Shown here: positions 36,487-44,930 of the stretch, piece after piece
How the letters are laid out: every line of letters begins with the position of its first letter
Numbering within the stretch: the first letter of the stretch is position 1
Assembly: GCF_040362765.1 (NCBI RefSeq)
Contig: NZ_BAABWK010000002.1
Location: 806,001-870,000, forward strand
Direction: 5' to 3'
Source of the DNA: Pyruvatibacter sp. HU-CL02332
GTDB lineage: Bacteria > Pseudomonadota > Alphaproteobacteria > CGMCC-115125
DNA length: 64,000 bases
Notes under the pieces: model-generated
What the model was told of the DNA's origin: nothing
Database searches by the model: none
Seen by the model: the letters and a program-made list of their open reading frames with translations, nothing else
Position numbers and translations under genes: made by a program

Positions 36487-39400
36487 TCACGTTGGTCCTT
36501 TTGGGCGTACCGCGGCCAAATGCAATGCTGATCTGGAAGACGTCGCATTCCAGGGCTTGCGGCAATAAGCCGAAATCCTCCAGCTGCTGAGCGGCCGTGT
36601 AGATGAGATTTGGCTGGGACGTCGAAAGCGTCCGGACTGCAACGCCGGCAGATATCACATCCACCTCATATGCCTCGGCGTCCTCGCCGAGCGGTACATC
36701 TGACTGCTCCCAGCTGTCGGCGTTTATGCGCGTACGGCGGATCCAACGAAGCTGGATGTCGCCTGAAGACAGTCGAGCGGCTTTGACGTGCGCAGGAGCA
36801 AACGGTCTTAGTCCGACGCCTGCAAATGCCAGCGTCTGTGTCCGGTATGCCAGGTTCGAGTTGTCCAGCGGAGTGGGACCATATCGCCAGTTGAACGGGA
36901 GGCCGCGCTCAGTGAGGGACAGGCCCGCCTGCCGCAAGGCGCCGGACAGAAGCACAAAGCGACTTCCGACCGGATGGGGATTTTGCATCTGCCCCTCGGA
37001 GCCTGCCTGTCCTCTCAAAAACCCTGACAGCTGATAGGTGTGGGGAGCAACAAGCTCTGCAGATTGAAACTGGATAATCTCGAAACCAGCTTCTTGTGAA
37101 CCAACAGCTGCTATGTTGGCTCCACCAAGCACCGCCAATTGTGTGGCGCTTGACAGGTCGCCGGACACCATCGTGACCTGAACCGAATTGCCACGATCCC
37201 ATCGTGATGTAGGTCCGGGGTAGAAGTCCCAATCGGTCACACCCATGGTGGCAGGAGACGATAGGGCGCTATCAAGCGCAAAACCATTTTCATCCGCCGA
37301 GCGATAAACAGAAACGCTGCCCGGCCAAGGCGACGCGGTGGCGGCTATATGCGGCGCATGGGGGACTTCGTCTCCCCTCAACAATGGCAAATCCAGAAAT
37401 ACGATATCCGGTGTGCCAAACACCGGCGGCGTGGCTGGCAGGCTTTCGCGCACCGGAGCGGCAAGAGCTCCAAAGATGCCCTGTTGTGTTGCAACAGCGT
37501 CAACTTCACGAAAAGGGCCGTCAGCGATGCGGGCGACACGCATGGCGTGGGTGCGACCGGATGCTTCGATGGCGATGACATCGCCTGGATCAAGGGCGAT
37601 CTGCGACGGCGGCAACGCGAATGACGCTTTTTCGCGAGCAATCCAAGCGTCCTGCAATCCTGTCTCGGCTATGCGAATAGCCTCATCCTGACGCAGAACA
37701 AGAGGCAGCGCCGCACCGGCCACTCTGTCTGACAGGGCGGTTTGCCGACGCGCATCAATGGCAGCCTGGCGATAGTCAGCCTCCGCTTCGATGTAAGACA
37801 GCTTGCTTATGGCTGGCAGGTCCGTTTCCTGCGCCCGGACAAATTCAAATGGTGAAGCAGCGCTGCCCTGCGGGACGGCCATGTCTTCATCGGTAGTCAC
37901 CGCACTCGTGGAAGCGCCGCGGTGGCGGAACCGGATTACGCCTTCGCTCTCAACCGCTTCAAAGAAATAGGCCTGCATGAGCGGTGACAGCGCTGCACGG
38001 GCACCCATGGTGCGGTCGATGACGAAACCATCAACGATGCCGGACAGCCCGCTTACGTCAAAAGCAGTGAAGCCCTGTTCCGTCATGATCTGTGCCACCA
38101 GCCGTCCCAGGGGCACCGCGCCGAGACGCCCGGTCAGCCAATGACCAAGCCGCCAGTTGGCACCATCTGACCAGAGATTGGTGGCCTGCGGGAAGGCAGG
38201 ATAAGGGCGTGCGTCCCAAGTCCAGACATGGATGGCATCCGGGGCGACCATGCGGTCTCCGTAGACCGGAGAAACCGGGTTGTTGGCTTCATTGAAATTT
38301 TCGCCGCCGGGAGACCAGTAGTCATGGTGGGCAATCAGAAACTGCCGCTGAATAACGTCATCGCGCAATCCACGAGACGCATAAGGCAGCTGGCTCTCCG
38401 ATGACTTCGGATCGAAAAACACATTGGGCTGGTTGGTGCCACGGTCAACGGCGGGACAGCCAAGCTCGGTAAACCAGATCGGTTTTGACCTGGGCGACCA
38501 CGCCGTCGGTGCGGCGACTTCGTCTCCCCCTACTCTGTTGTAATGGGGATTGGACCACCAGTTGACGAGGTCCTTGTAGCGAAAGACCCATGGCTTGTTT
38601 GCGCTGCCATCGGAAATCGGCGTTCGGTCTTGAGCCACACGATCAGCGGCATTCGCGTAGAACCAGTCGAACCCTTCACCGCCTGCGATATTGGATTTGA
38701 GATAATCGATGTCGGTAATTGATGGCGCACCGGCAAGCGCGTCGAGATGCGACTGGCCGTCACGCCAGTCTGACACCGGCATGTAGTTGTCTATGCCGAT
38801 GGCATCGATGTTTGGGGACGCCCACAAGGGATCAAGATGAAAAGTGACATCGCCCGTCCCGTCCGTCGGCTGATGACCGAAATACTCGGACCAGTCTGCC
38901 GCGTAGGTCACTTTGGTGCCTGAGCCGAGCACCGACTTTACGTCTGCGGCGAGTTGCACCAGGGCATCAACGGCGGGGTGACCGACGTCGGAACGGACCC
39001 AGGTGAGGCCGCGTAACTCTGTTCCAATTAGAAATGCAGCGACACCTCCGGCTGCCTTGCACAGATGCGCATAGTGGAGAACCTGACGGCGGTAGGACCA
39101 TTCGTCAGGGCCGGTGTAAATCACCTTGGTGCCATCGAGCGTGAAGTCAGAAGCAGAAGCTGTTCCAAAGAAGGCATCTACCTGGACGGCTGCTGTTGCA
39201 GTGCGGTCGGGAGATCCCACCTCGCCCGGCGCTGGTGTCACGGTGATCCGGCCGCGCCATGGATGGGCCGGCTGCCCGGCAATTCCCGTGTAGGGGTCCA
39301 GCAGCGTGTTGTCTGCCGGTATGTCCATCATGATGAAGGGGAAGAAGGTGGTAGCGACGCCCCGTGCCGTCAGATCCTTGATGGCCGCAATGACACTGGC

Positions 39401-40492
39401 GTCTGACGGTGTGCCGCCATATGCGGGGCGGCTGTCTATCTGACTGACCGCGTCTGCGGTTGCGCGTGTGAGTTCAGCAACTGACCAGTCTGAGGGGGTC
39501 GTTAGTGTGTCGTCCCGTTCCACTTTTGGGCGAACCGTGCACTCGCCAGCTCTCAAGTCGTCGCCAAACCATGAGACGATCAAACCTGCCCGCACCAGGT
39601 TTGGACAGGTCTCCTGCAACTGATCTATGGCGATCTTCCAGTCAGTGCCGCCAAGGGCGTTGTTCGTGTTGACCGGCTGCGACACACCGCCTGCGAAAAT
39701 CTTTGTAACCGGCGACGGCTCATACCCAAATTCGGTTGAGCCGGGAACGATGGTGACTGCCTTGATGGCGTTTTCAACATCATTCAGCGACCGGAATACC
39801 TCGACCTGGAGCTGCGGCAATCTGTTGCCGAACTGCGCGAGCGGCAGACGCTCAAAAACGATGTACGCCAGTCCGCGAAAGGCAGGAACATTCCCGGATC
39901 CTTCGACCGCCTCAATGAGGGCATCCGGCATCTGGTCTTCCGCGCCCGTATGGACACGGTAAGTGATCTGACTGAGATCAAGAATTTTGCCGTCGGCCCA
40001 TATGCGGCCAACGCGGGTGATGGGACCTTCACACAGGCCCAGCGCAAAATTGCCGAAGTATTGGTATTCGGTTGTGGTGGTGCGGGTGGTTGTTGAGCTG
40101 GACCCTCCGCCGCCTCCGCCTTTGCCCCCTCCGCCACCCGAAGCTGATGACGTTGCTTCTACAATCGTCTCGACGATCTTCTCCTCAAAGTCGGTCGCCC
40201 ATATGAGTTGACCGGCAAGGCGGGCGCGACCATAGGCGCGAGGGATTGATGCCCCCTCACTTGATGCCATGACCTGCAGATCAGACAGCCGGGGCCCCTC
40301 GTCGGCAAACTCAAAGAGCTGGTTCTGACTGGCTGGCGCGAAAAGCTGCTGATCAATCAGCGACCCCACACCAGATCCAATAGCGCTCCCCAGCGCGGAA
40401 CCCGATATGGAGCTTCCCAAAAAGGAAATGCCATTGGGCAGCAGCGCGCCACCAAGGGCGGACCCGGCGGAGGACAGGACAAGCGATGCCAT
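36479..40492 (-). CDS. GTA g15-type tail tip protein with glycoside hydrolase/TIM-barrel domain
   Basis: 1337 residues, close to the R. capsulatus g15 'megatron' size. It starts with a hydrophobic Gly/Ala-rich segment. A very glycine- and threonine-rich linker (about 118-143) separates it from the baseplate-like part. The central part holds the GTA TIM-barrel region (e.g. DWSEYFGHQPTDGTGDVTFH, GIDNYMPVSDWRDG, WFTELGCPAVDRG); the C-terminal part is the phage tail tip region with beta-sandwich repeats. It closes the distal tail and probably engages the recipient envelope. The gene is translated 10 bp after g14. Confidence 0.95.
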   Translation of the reverse strand: MASLVLSSAGSALGGALLPNGISFLGSSISGSALGSAIGSGVGSLIDQQLFAPASQNQLFEFADEGPRLSDLQVMASSEGASIPRAYGRARLAGQLIWATDFEEKIVETIVEATSSASGGGGGKGGGGGGSSSTTTRTTTTEYQYFGNFALGLCEGPITRVGRIWADGKILDLSQITYRVHTGAEDQMPDALIEAVEGSGNVPAFRGLAYIVFERLPLAQFGNRLPQLQVEVFRSLNDVENAIKAVTIVPGSTEFGYEPSPVTKIFAGGVSQPVNTNNALGGTDWKIAIDQLQETCPNLVRAGLIVSWFGDDLRAGECTVRPKVERDDTLTTPSDWSVAELTRATADAVSQIDSRPAYGGTPSDASVIAAIKDLTARGVATTFFPFIMMDIPADNTLLDPYTGIAGQPAHPWRGRITVTPAPGEVGSPDRTATAAVQVDAFFGTASASDFTLDGTKVIYTGPDEWSYRRQVLHYAHLCKAAGGVAAFLIGTELRGLTWVRSDVGHPAVDALVQLAADVKSVLGSGTKVTYAADWSEYFGHQPTDGTGDVTFHLDPLWASPNIDAIGIDNYMPVSDWRDGQSHLDALAGAPSITDIDYLKSNIAGGEGFDWFYANAADRVAQDRTPISDGSANKPWVFRYKDLVNWWSNPHYNRVGGDEVAAPTAWSPRSKPIWFTELGCPAVDRGTNQPNVFFDPKSSESQLPYASRGLRDDVIQRQFLIAHHDYWSPGGENFNEANNPVSPVYGDRMVAPDAIHVWTWDARPYPAFPQATNLWSDGANWRLGHWLTGRLGAVPLGRLVAQIMTEQGFTAFDVSGLSGIVDGFVIDRTMGARAALSPLMQAYFFEAVESEGVIRFRHRGASTSAVTTDEDMAVPQGSAASPFEFVRAQETDLPAISKLSYIEAEADYRQAAIDARRQTALSDRVAGAALPLVLRQDEAIRIAETGLQDAWIAREKASFALPPSQIALDPGDVIAIEASGRTHAMRVARIADGPFREVDAVATQQGIFGALAAPVRESLPATPPVFGTPDIVFLDLPLLRGDEVPHAPHIAATASPWPGSVSVYRSADENGFALDSALSSPATMGVTDWDFYPGPTSRWDRGNSVQVTMVSGDLSSATQLAVLGGANIAAVGSQEAGFEIIQFQSAELVAPHTYQLSGFLRGQAGSEGQMQNPHPVGSRFVLLSGALRQAGLSLTERGLPFNWRYGPTPLDNSNLAYRTQTLAFAGVGLRPFAPAHVKAARLSSGDIQLRWIRRTRINADSWEQSDVPLGEDAEAYEVDVISAGVAVRTLSTSQPNLIYTAAQQLEDFGLLPQALECDVFQISIAFGRGTPKRTNVNV

Positions 40493-40502
40493 AGCTCAGC
40501 TT

Positions 40503-40973
40503 CTATTGCGAAATGGGACGTGGTGACGGCTCGAGCGGCCAGCGGAACGCAAATGCGAGCCGAGCATGCCACCAGCGACCCAGCTGGGTTTCACATACGG
40601 CGCGGTCTGCATAGGCATGGATCATTCGATCATTGTCGACATGAATCCCTGCGTGTTTTGCGGGTCCTGAAGGAACCATGCGGAACAACAGGACATCACC
40701 GGGCCGCACATCCATCACGTCGATGGCGATGAGATGGCGGGCGGCAGCATCATGCAACGTCTCAACGCCGGATACGTCTGCCCAATCCGCTGTATAGGCT
40801 GGCGTGTGTTCCGGTTCATGCCCGTACAGCTCGCGATAGATGCCCCGGATCAGACCAAGACAATCCGTGCCGGCACCCTGGCAACTGGCCTGGTGGACAT
40901 AGGGTGTGCCGAGCCAGCGTTGCGCACAGCCGACAACCAGGCCGGGGTCCATGTATGAGATTGCTGTGGGCAT
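40503..40973 (-). CDS. GTA g14 NlpC/P60 cell-wall peptidase
   Basis: 156 residues. NlpC/P60 fold with catalytic Cys38 in GTDCLGLIRG, and a histidine in SGPAKHAGIHVDND (about 107), followed by the third polar residue region MIHAY. R. capsulatus g14 is a tail-tip peptidase that opens the recipient peptidoglycan during DNA injection. It lies between g13 (3-bp gap) and g15, the conserved GTA order. Confidence 0.94.
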   Translation of the reverse strand: MPTAISYMDPGLVVGCAQRWLGTPYVHQASCQGAGTDCLGLIRGIYRELYGHEPEHTPAYTADWADVSGVETLHDAAARHLIAIDVMDVRPGDVLLFRMVPSGPAKHAGIHVDNDRMIHAYADRAVCETQLGRWWHARLAFAFRWPLEPSPRPISQ

Positions 40974-40976
40974 GAG

Positions 40977-41864
40977 CTACTGAAGTGAACCGCCGGAGTG
41001 ACCATCACCGCGCCTTGGATAGCTGGTGACAAAGTCATTTCCGGGCATCAATGGAAATCCACGGAAGTTGAGATCGTTGGAAAATTTGCTTCGGCAGGTC
41101 CCGAAACTCTTGTCGCATCCAGCCGTGACGCTTAGCTGATCACCGACTTCAAATTTGTTGGGTGCCGGTTGCCAGAACTCAAGAATTGCATGTGCGCCAT
41201 CGTTGACGTGGCCCCGCAACTCAAATGTCAGGTCCTGGTTGGCACCGGTAGTGGTCAGAGCAAGACCGCGCGCGAACCAATCGCTTGTGAACTGCTCAAG
41301 TCCGGCGACCTCAATCAGTCGGTTGTCCGTCACATTGGAGACTGTCGCAATGGCCGTGTAAGCCGCATTGGACAGATCAACATTGCAACGACCATCCCCC
41401 AAGGCTGCGTCACAGGTAAACTGATAGATGCGACCGATAGGCTGGTTGAGCTTGTGAGCCAGACCACGAATTTCGGCCCGGAAAGCGCTGCGGCCACGTG
41501 CAACTTCGCCAAGATTGCCCTTGCGCATCAAGACACGCTGCGACACGTCGGACCAGTTCACCCGCCAAATCTCGACGTCAGCGTCGTCGAACCTGCCGGA
41601 TATCAGATCGTCTTCCGTCAGACTGTCAGATGTAAGCGCGCCGGCGACATCGAGATTGTCTACCGACAAACCCACCGAACTCTCGATGGCGCTGGCATTC
41701 ATGCCAGCCACCCCTTCGAATGTGACACTGTCAAACGTCAGATCTTCATCGTGGTCGGTGAAGCCGAACACCACACCATCGCGGCGTGTCAACTTCCAGC
41801 AGCTGCACAGGGTGGTTGTGCCGCTATCAAGATGCGCCTGAAACTCTGGAGAGAGTGACTTCAC
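40977..41864 (-). CDS. GTA g13 tail hub protein (DUF2163/BR0599 family)
   Basis: 295 residues. DUF2163 pattern: TTLCSCWKLTRRDGVVFGFTDHDEDL near the start and the C-terminal cysteine-rich part with CDAALGDGRCNV and AGCDKSFGTCRSKF. Those cysteines are the ones proposed to bind an iron-sulfur cluster in the R. capsulatus hub. It sits at the tail tip between distal tail protein and tip protein. The ATG overlaps the g12 stop as ATGA. Confidence 0.94.
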   Translation of the reverse strand: MKSLSPEFQAHLDSGTTTLCSCWKLTRRDGVVFGFTDHDEDLTFDSVTFEGVAGMNASAIESSVGLSVDNLDVAGALTSDSLTEDDLISGRFDDADVEIWRVNWSDVSQRVLMRKGNLGEVARGRSAFRAEIRGLAHKLNQPIGRIYQFTCDAALGDGRCNVDLSNAAYTAIATVSNVTDNRLIEVAGLEQFTSDWFARGLALTTTGANQDLTFELRGHVNDGAHAILEFWQPAPNKFEVGDQLSVTAGCDKSFGTCRSKFSNDLNFRGFPLMPGNDFVTSYPRRGDGHSGGSLQ

Positions 41865-42499
41865 AGCCGTATCTCCAAAATGGGAATGGCAGGAATATCA
41901 CCTGCAGCAAAATCACTGAGACGTACGTCCAGAAAGTCAGTGTCGAACCGGACGGGTACGTCGAATTCAAAGCCGGCGGTAATGACGGCATCCATTGGCG
42001 GAATGCTGAGGAAGGAAAACGTGACCGTTCCGGACTGTGTGTCCACTGTGAAGTCGGTTAGTGAGGTTTTCTCCACCCCATCGACAGCAACCCGGACGGT
42101 CCCTTCAACAGGCTTGAGAATTTTGCGGCTGTAAGTCTGATCCCCGCTTTGATAGGTGCGCACCAGCTGAAACGTTTCGGTTGCACCATCACCGATGGCG
42201 ATCTGCTGGTCTGTTGCAACGGCGTGCTGCTGGGGTGCACAGGATTTGAAGTCGCTGTGATCCTTGTAACGAAAACCGTGAAGGCGACCGCGGCGCGCCT
42301 CAAAGAATGCAATCACGCGATGCAGGTCGTCTCGGGTCTGAATGCCGTATCCAGCGTTGAACCGTCGCCGAGAATGCGCCCAGGGCGTATTGCGCTCCTC
42401 GTGACCACTTGCGAGTTCCACAATTTCCGTGCGGCGCTCAGGGCCACCAGATGACCCAAAGGATATATCGGTGGGGAACCGGACTTCATGAAATGCCAT
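41861..42499 (-). CDS. GTA g12 distal tail protein (DUF2460)
   Basis: 212 residues. DUF2460 starts with FHEVRFPTDISFGSSGGPERRTEIVELASGHEERN and has RRRFNAGYGIQTRDDLHRVIAFFEARRGRLHGFRYKDHSD, split between two motifs. It forms the ring closing the tail tube in GTA particles. Located between tape measure and hub genes, coupled to g13. Confidence 0.95.
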   Translation of the reverse strand: MAFHEVRFPTDISFGSSGGPERRTEIVELASGHEERNTPWAHSRRRFNAGYGIQTRDDLHRVIAFFEARRGRLHGFRYKDHSDFKSCAPQQHAVATDQQIAIGDGATETFQLVRTYQSGDQTYSRKILKPVEGTVRVAVDGVEKTSLTDFTVDTQSGTVTFSFLSIPPMDAVITAGFEFDVPVRFDTDFLDVRLSDFAAGDIPAIPILEIRL

Positions 42500-42510
42500 G
42501 ATCTACCGCC

Positions 42511-43101
42511 CTACTGAGTACGCCGGGCGCGCGACAAAGCACGACTCATGACCGCAGCGATTTGCGATTCAGATCGTTGAAAGGACTGCGGGTCGGGAGA
42601 CGCGACATTGACGACGATGGAAACCGGTTGCGCACCCCCCTGTGTGCGTACACCCAGACGGCCGTCTGTCCCCCTCGACAATGGCATGATGGCTTCCGGT
42701 CCTGCTTCACCCATCAGGCCGGTGCCCGAGCGAAGGGGAAATGTGGTTGGGCCGGCCACGATGCCACCGCGTGCAAAAGGTGTGATATTGCCTCCGGACA
42801 CCACGGCGCCATTGGCGGCGCCCAGCAGACTTCCCAACACGTTGCTCGCAGCCGACGATGCAAAATCCTGCACCGGGTTGAGTGCCGCCCGGAGGACAGA
42901 GCTCGACATCTGCAGTGCCAGGTTTCTGAAGACCTCAGACAATGACTGACCGCCTGAAATGGCCTGTTCAAAAGCGCCGGTCAGAGACGCCCCAATCGAC
43001 TGGCCGATCTCGTCAGCAAAATGGCTCACATCATCGAGGCTGGCTTCAAGGTCTGTCAGGTCCGCCCCAACGGATACGACAAGTCCATCATTTTCGTTCA
43101 T
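42511..43101 (-). CDS. GTA g11 tail tape measure protein (short)
   Basis: 196 residues, similar to the short GTA tape measure and fitting a short tail. The N-terminal part is helical (LEASLDDVSHFADEIGQSIG). The middle carries the lambda-type tape measure motif FARGGIVAGPTTFPLRSGTGLMGEAGPEAIMPLSR, in two pieces. It sets tail length and is threaded by the tail chaperone proteins encoded immediately upstream. Its ATG overlaps the g10.1 stop as ATGA. Confidence 0.92.
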   Translation of the reverse strand: MNENDGLVVSVGADLTDLEASLDDVSHFADEIGQSIGASLTGAFEQAISGGQSLSEVFRNLALQMSSSVLRAALNPVQDFASSAASNVLGSLLGAANGAVVSGGNITPFARGGIVAGPTTFPLRSGTGLMGEAGPEAIMPLSRGTDGRLGVRTQGGAQPVSIVVNVASPDPQSFQRSESQIAAVMSRALSRARRTQ

Positions 43102-43313
43102 GCGTCTGGAAAAGCCTCCATGAGGGCGTGAAGGTCCCGCCGCGCCAGGGGGGCGGGCGCGGCGGGCTGGGCCATGCCGAGTGCCGTCGCGCCATACAAT
43201 GCGCGCACGAGTTCACTTGGTGTCATGGCCCAAAACGAGTGGGGTGAGAGAGCGAGAATTCCGAAACCCAGTTCCATCAGGCGCTGCCAGGGGAAGCAGA
43301 CAGCGCGCGCTAC
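43098..43313 (-). CDS. GTA g10.1 tail assembly chaperone, probably made by -1 frameshift from g10
   Basis: A 71-residue stretch in the -1 frame relative to g10, running from the codon after the slippery site to a TGA overlapping the tape measure start. The peptide contains CFPWQRLMELGFGILALSPH, SFWAMTPSELVRALYGA and ends HALMEAFPDA, the pattern of GTA g10.1 (Phage_TAC_6/DUF2376). No ATG, GTG or TTG exists in this frame between an in-frame TAG inside g10 and the ATG at 43277. That ATG would cut off the conserved FPW motif and lacks a Shine-Dalgarno. With the signals described at 43281-43319, the likely product is a 195-residue g10–g10.1 fusion, as in lambda gpG-T. Confidence 0.8.
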   Translation of the reverse strand, partial: VARAVCFPWQRLMELGFGILALSPHSFWAMTPSELVRALYGATALGMAQPAAPAPLARRDLHALMEAFPDA

Positions 43314-43319
43314 TTTCCC
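43281..43319 (-). promoter_or_regulatory. Predicted programmed -1 ribosomal frameshift site
   Basis: Slippery heptamer G-GGA-AAG (43313-43319) in the g10 reading phase, followed at once by the g10 stop TAG (43310-43312). A 6-nt spacer leads to a hairpin, GCGCTGTC (43299-43306) pairing with GGCAGCGC (43281-43288): 8 pairs with one G-U, 10-nt loop. GGGAAAG is the heptamer used in the lambda G/T tail chaperone frameshift. Slippage joins g10 to the g10.1 frame exactly. Confidence 0.8.
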
Positions 43320-43684
43320 GGCAGGTCCGCCGGTGATTGCGAGGCGGTTTGCGGATCTTCGGTCGCACGGTCTGTCAGGGGTCTAAATGTGGCTGCCATC
43401 AGATCTGCAACGATGCGGACAAAGCCCGCCGCGCCGCCATCGGTTGTCATCATGGCTACGTCAGCGTCAGAGACTGGTTGTCCGGCGCCGCGCAGTCCCG
43501 CTGCAATGATCCTGGTGCAATCGCGTGCGCTCAACCGTCCGGACTGAAGGCGCTCGGCGACAGCAAGAATATCCTTGCCGTCAAAGGCATCTTCTAACTC
43601 CGCCAGTGCGCCTAAAGTGAGAACCAAGGTCTCCGCCTTGCCATTCAGGTGAGCGGTGATTTCTCCACGGTGCCGATTTGCCAT
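43310..43684 (-). CDS. GTA g10 tail assembly chaperone (TAC)
   Basis: 124 residues. Pattern of the GTA TAC family: MANRHRGEITAHLNGKAETLVLTLGALAELEDAFDGKDI in two parts, then LSARDCTRIIAAGLRGAGQPV. It coats the tape measure during tail assembly in the donor cytoplasm and is absent from the mature particle. The last two sense codons GGA AAG and the preceding G form the slippery site, so a fraction of ribosomes should add the g10.1 domain. It lies 5 bp after the tail tube gene. Confidence 0.93.
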   Translation of the reverse strand: MANRHRGEITAHLNGKAETLVLTLGALAELEDAFDGKDILAVAERLQSGRLSARDCTRIIAAGLRGAGQPVSDADVAMMTTDGGAAGFVRIVADLMAATFRPLTDRATEDPQTASQSPADLPGK

Positions 43685-43689
43685 GATTT

Positions 43690-44106
43690 CTAGGCGGCAG
43701 CTGTGAAGGAGAGTGCACTGGCCGACGCGAGAGACAGGTCATAGGTCATTTCACCGTCATGCTCGCCGGAATAGTCCAGGCTGGTTATCTGGAAGGCCCC
43801 TTCGACCGTTCCGAAGTCCGGAACGATCACCTGCCAGTTTCGGATCGTCCCGGCAAAAAACAGTTCGCGGACAGAGGCGTCGGTTGCGGCGTCCTTGAAG
43901 ACGCCAGCGCCACTGAGGGAGGCTGATTTGGCGCCTGCCTCGCCCAGGAGTTCCCGCCATGCACCGGTCGAATCCGTGTTGGTGACGTCAACTGTCTGGG
44001 CGTTAAAGGACAGCGAGCGGGACCGCAGGCCAGCCACTGTCTCAAAGGCCCCCACACCATTTGTGTCCAGTTTGAGCAGCAGGTCCTTGCCCTTTTGCGC
44101 AGTCAT
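43690..44106 (-). CDS. GTA g9 major tail tube protein (TP901-1 family)
   Basis: 138 residues. It begins MTAQKGKDLLLKLDTNG with VAGLRSRSLSFNAQTVDVTN, the TP901-1 family signature, continues through SGAGVFKDAATDASVRELFF, and ends EGAFQITSLDYSGEHDGEMTYDLSLASA. Hexameric rings stack to form the tail tube. Position between tail terminator and chaperone genes is as in all GTAs. Confidence 0.95.
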   Translation of the reverse strand: MTAQKGKDLLLKLDTNGVGAFETVAGLRSRSLSFNAQTVDVTNTDSTGAWRELLGEAGAKSASLSGAGVFKDAATDASVRELFFAGTIRNWQVIVPDFGTVEGAFQITSLDYSGEHDGEMTYDLSLASASALSFTAAA

Positions 44107-44130
44107 TGTGTGTCTCCTTTATTGATGATG

Positions 44131-44541
44131 TCAGCCCGCATCCGTCACGGCGCGATAACTCAGGACACCGTGCCAGGTCTCCCCGTCGGGATCGGTGAGA
44201 ATGCGCGCGTCCTGAAAACGAAGGTTGATGAGAACGCCCAGCTCAAGGGGCAGCGCCTGATCGTTGAGGCACGCATGGACCGCATCGGCGATATCGCGCA
44301 CAACCCGGCGGCCACCATCGCGCACCCAAACATGCAAGCGCAGATCGTGAACCGCGCCCACTTCAGTTCCGGTGCTCCAGTCGCTCCATGCGCCGTCACC
44401 CAATGTGATGTATGGCAACTGGGCATCGGCAGGCACACGGTCATGGACGTGTGGGCCGCCAAGCTGGGAGAGGAGAGCCGCATTGGTTGTGAGCGCTGCA
44501 AAGATTGCCTTTTGCAGGGACCAGCTTTGGGTTCCTGTCAT
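44131..44541 (-). CDS. GTA g8 tail terminator (DUF3168)
   Basis: 136 residues. DUF3168 features: SLQKAIFAALTTNAALLSQLGG, VHDRVPADAQLPYITLGD, LRLHVWVRDGGRRVVRDIADAVHACL. It caps the tail tube at the head-proximal end. Start codon overlaps the stop of the HK97-gp10-like gene as ATGA; 24 bp separate it from the tail tube gene. Confidence 0.93.
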   Translation of the reverse strand: MTGTQSWSLQKAIFAALTTNAALLSQLGGPHVHDRVPADAQLPYITLGDGAWSDWSTGTEVGAVHDLRLHVWVRDGGRRVVRDIADAVHACLNDQALPLELGVLINLRFQDARILTDPDGETWHGVLSYRAVTDAG

Positions 44542-44930
44542 CTTGAATGCCCTTGAAGCGAGTGCCGGATAGCCAAGCGAATACGAGCCTTGAAACCTGC
44601 AAGGTGCTTGCGCGCAGCGGGGCCCAGCCAGGGATAGGCAGGCATTTTGCGCGTGCCGAACTCCAGATACGCGCCGTAGTCGAGAAGTGTTCGAACATTG
44701 GCGAGCAAGCCGTCGGCAGAGCGAACCACATGCAATGACGACGCCAATTCGCCAGTGCGAGACACGGGCAGACGTGACGCGTTATCGAGATGTTCGCGCG
44801 CCTCACTTACAATCGCGTGGGCCGTCAACTGCACTTGGGTGACCGCTGCGGCCGTCGCGGCCGCCTTGCGGCGCTTCATTGTATGGCGGTTTTCATCCTT
44901 GCCTTTTACGGAGACCGATACCGGCTTCAT
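44538..44930 (-). CDS. HK97 gp10-like putative head–tail completion protein
   Basis: 130 residues from the ATG at 44930, which overlaps the upstream stop as ATGA; an in-frame ATG 24 nt earlier is less likely. Signature of HK97-gp10_like: TAHAIVSEAREHLDNASRLPVSRTGELASSLHV, followed by the conserved YGAYLEFGTRKMPAYPWLGPA region. These proteins act at the neck during head–tail joining. The classic R. capsulatus order has no separate gene of this kind between g7 and g8, so this is an additional or more phage-like component. Confidence 0.88.
   Translation of the reverse strand: MKPVSVSVKGKDENRHTMKRRKAAATAAAVTQVQLTAHAIVSEAREHLDNASRLPVSRTGELASSLHVVRSADGLLANVRTLLDYGAYLEFGTRKMPAYPWLGPAARKHLAGFKARIRLAIRHSLQGHSR

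Noticed and set aside
43098-43277. g10.1 translated independently from the ATG at 43277
   Set aside because: It would lose the conserved FPW segment, has no Shine-Dalgarno, and cannot explain the perfect frame junction at GGGAAAG. Kept only as an alternative.
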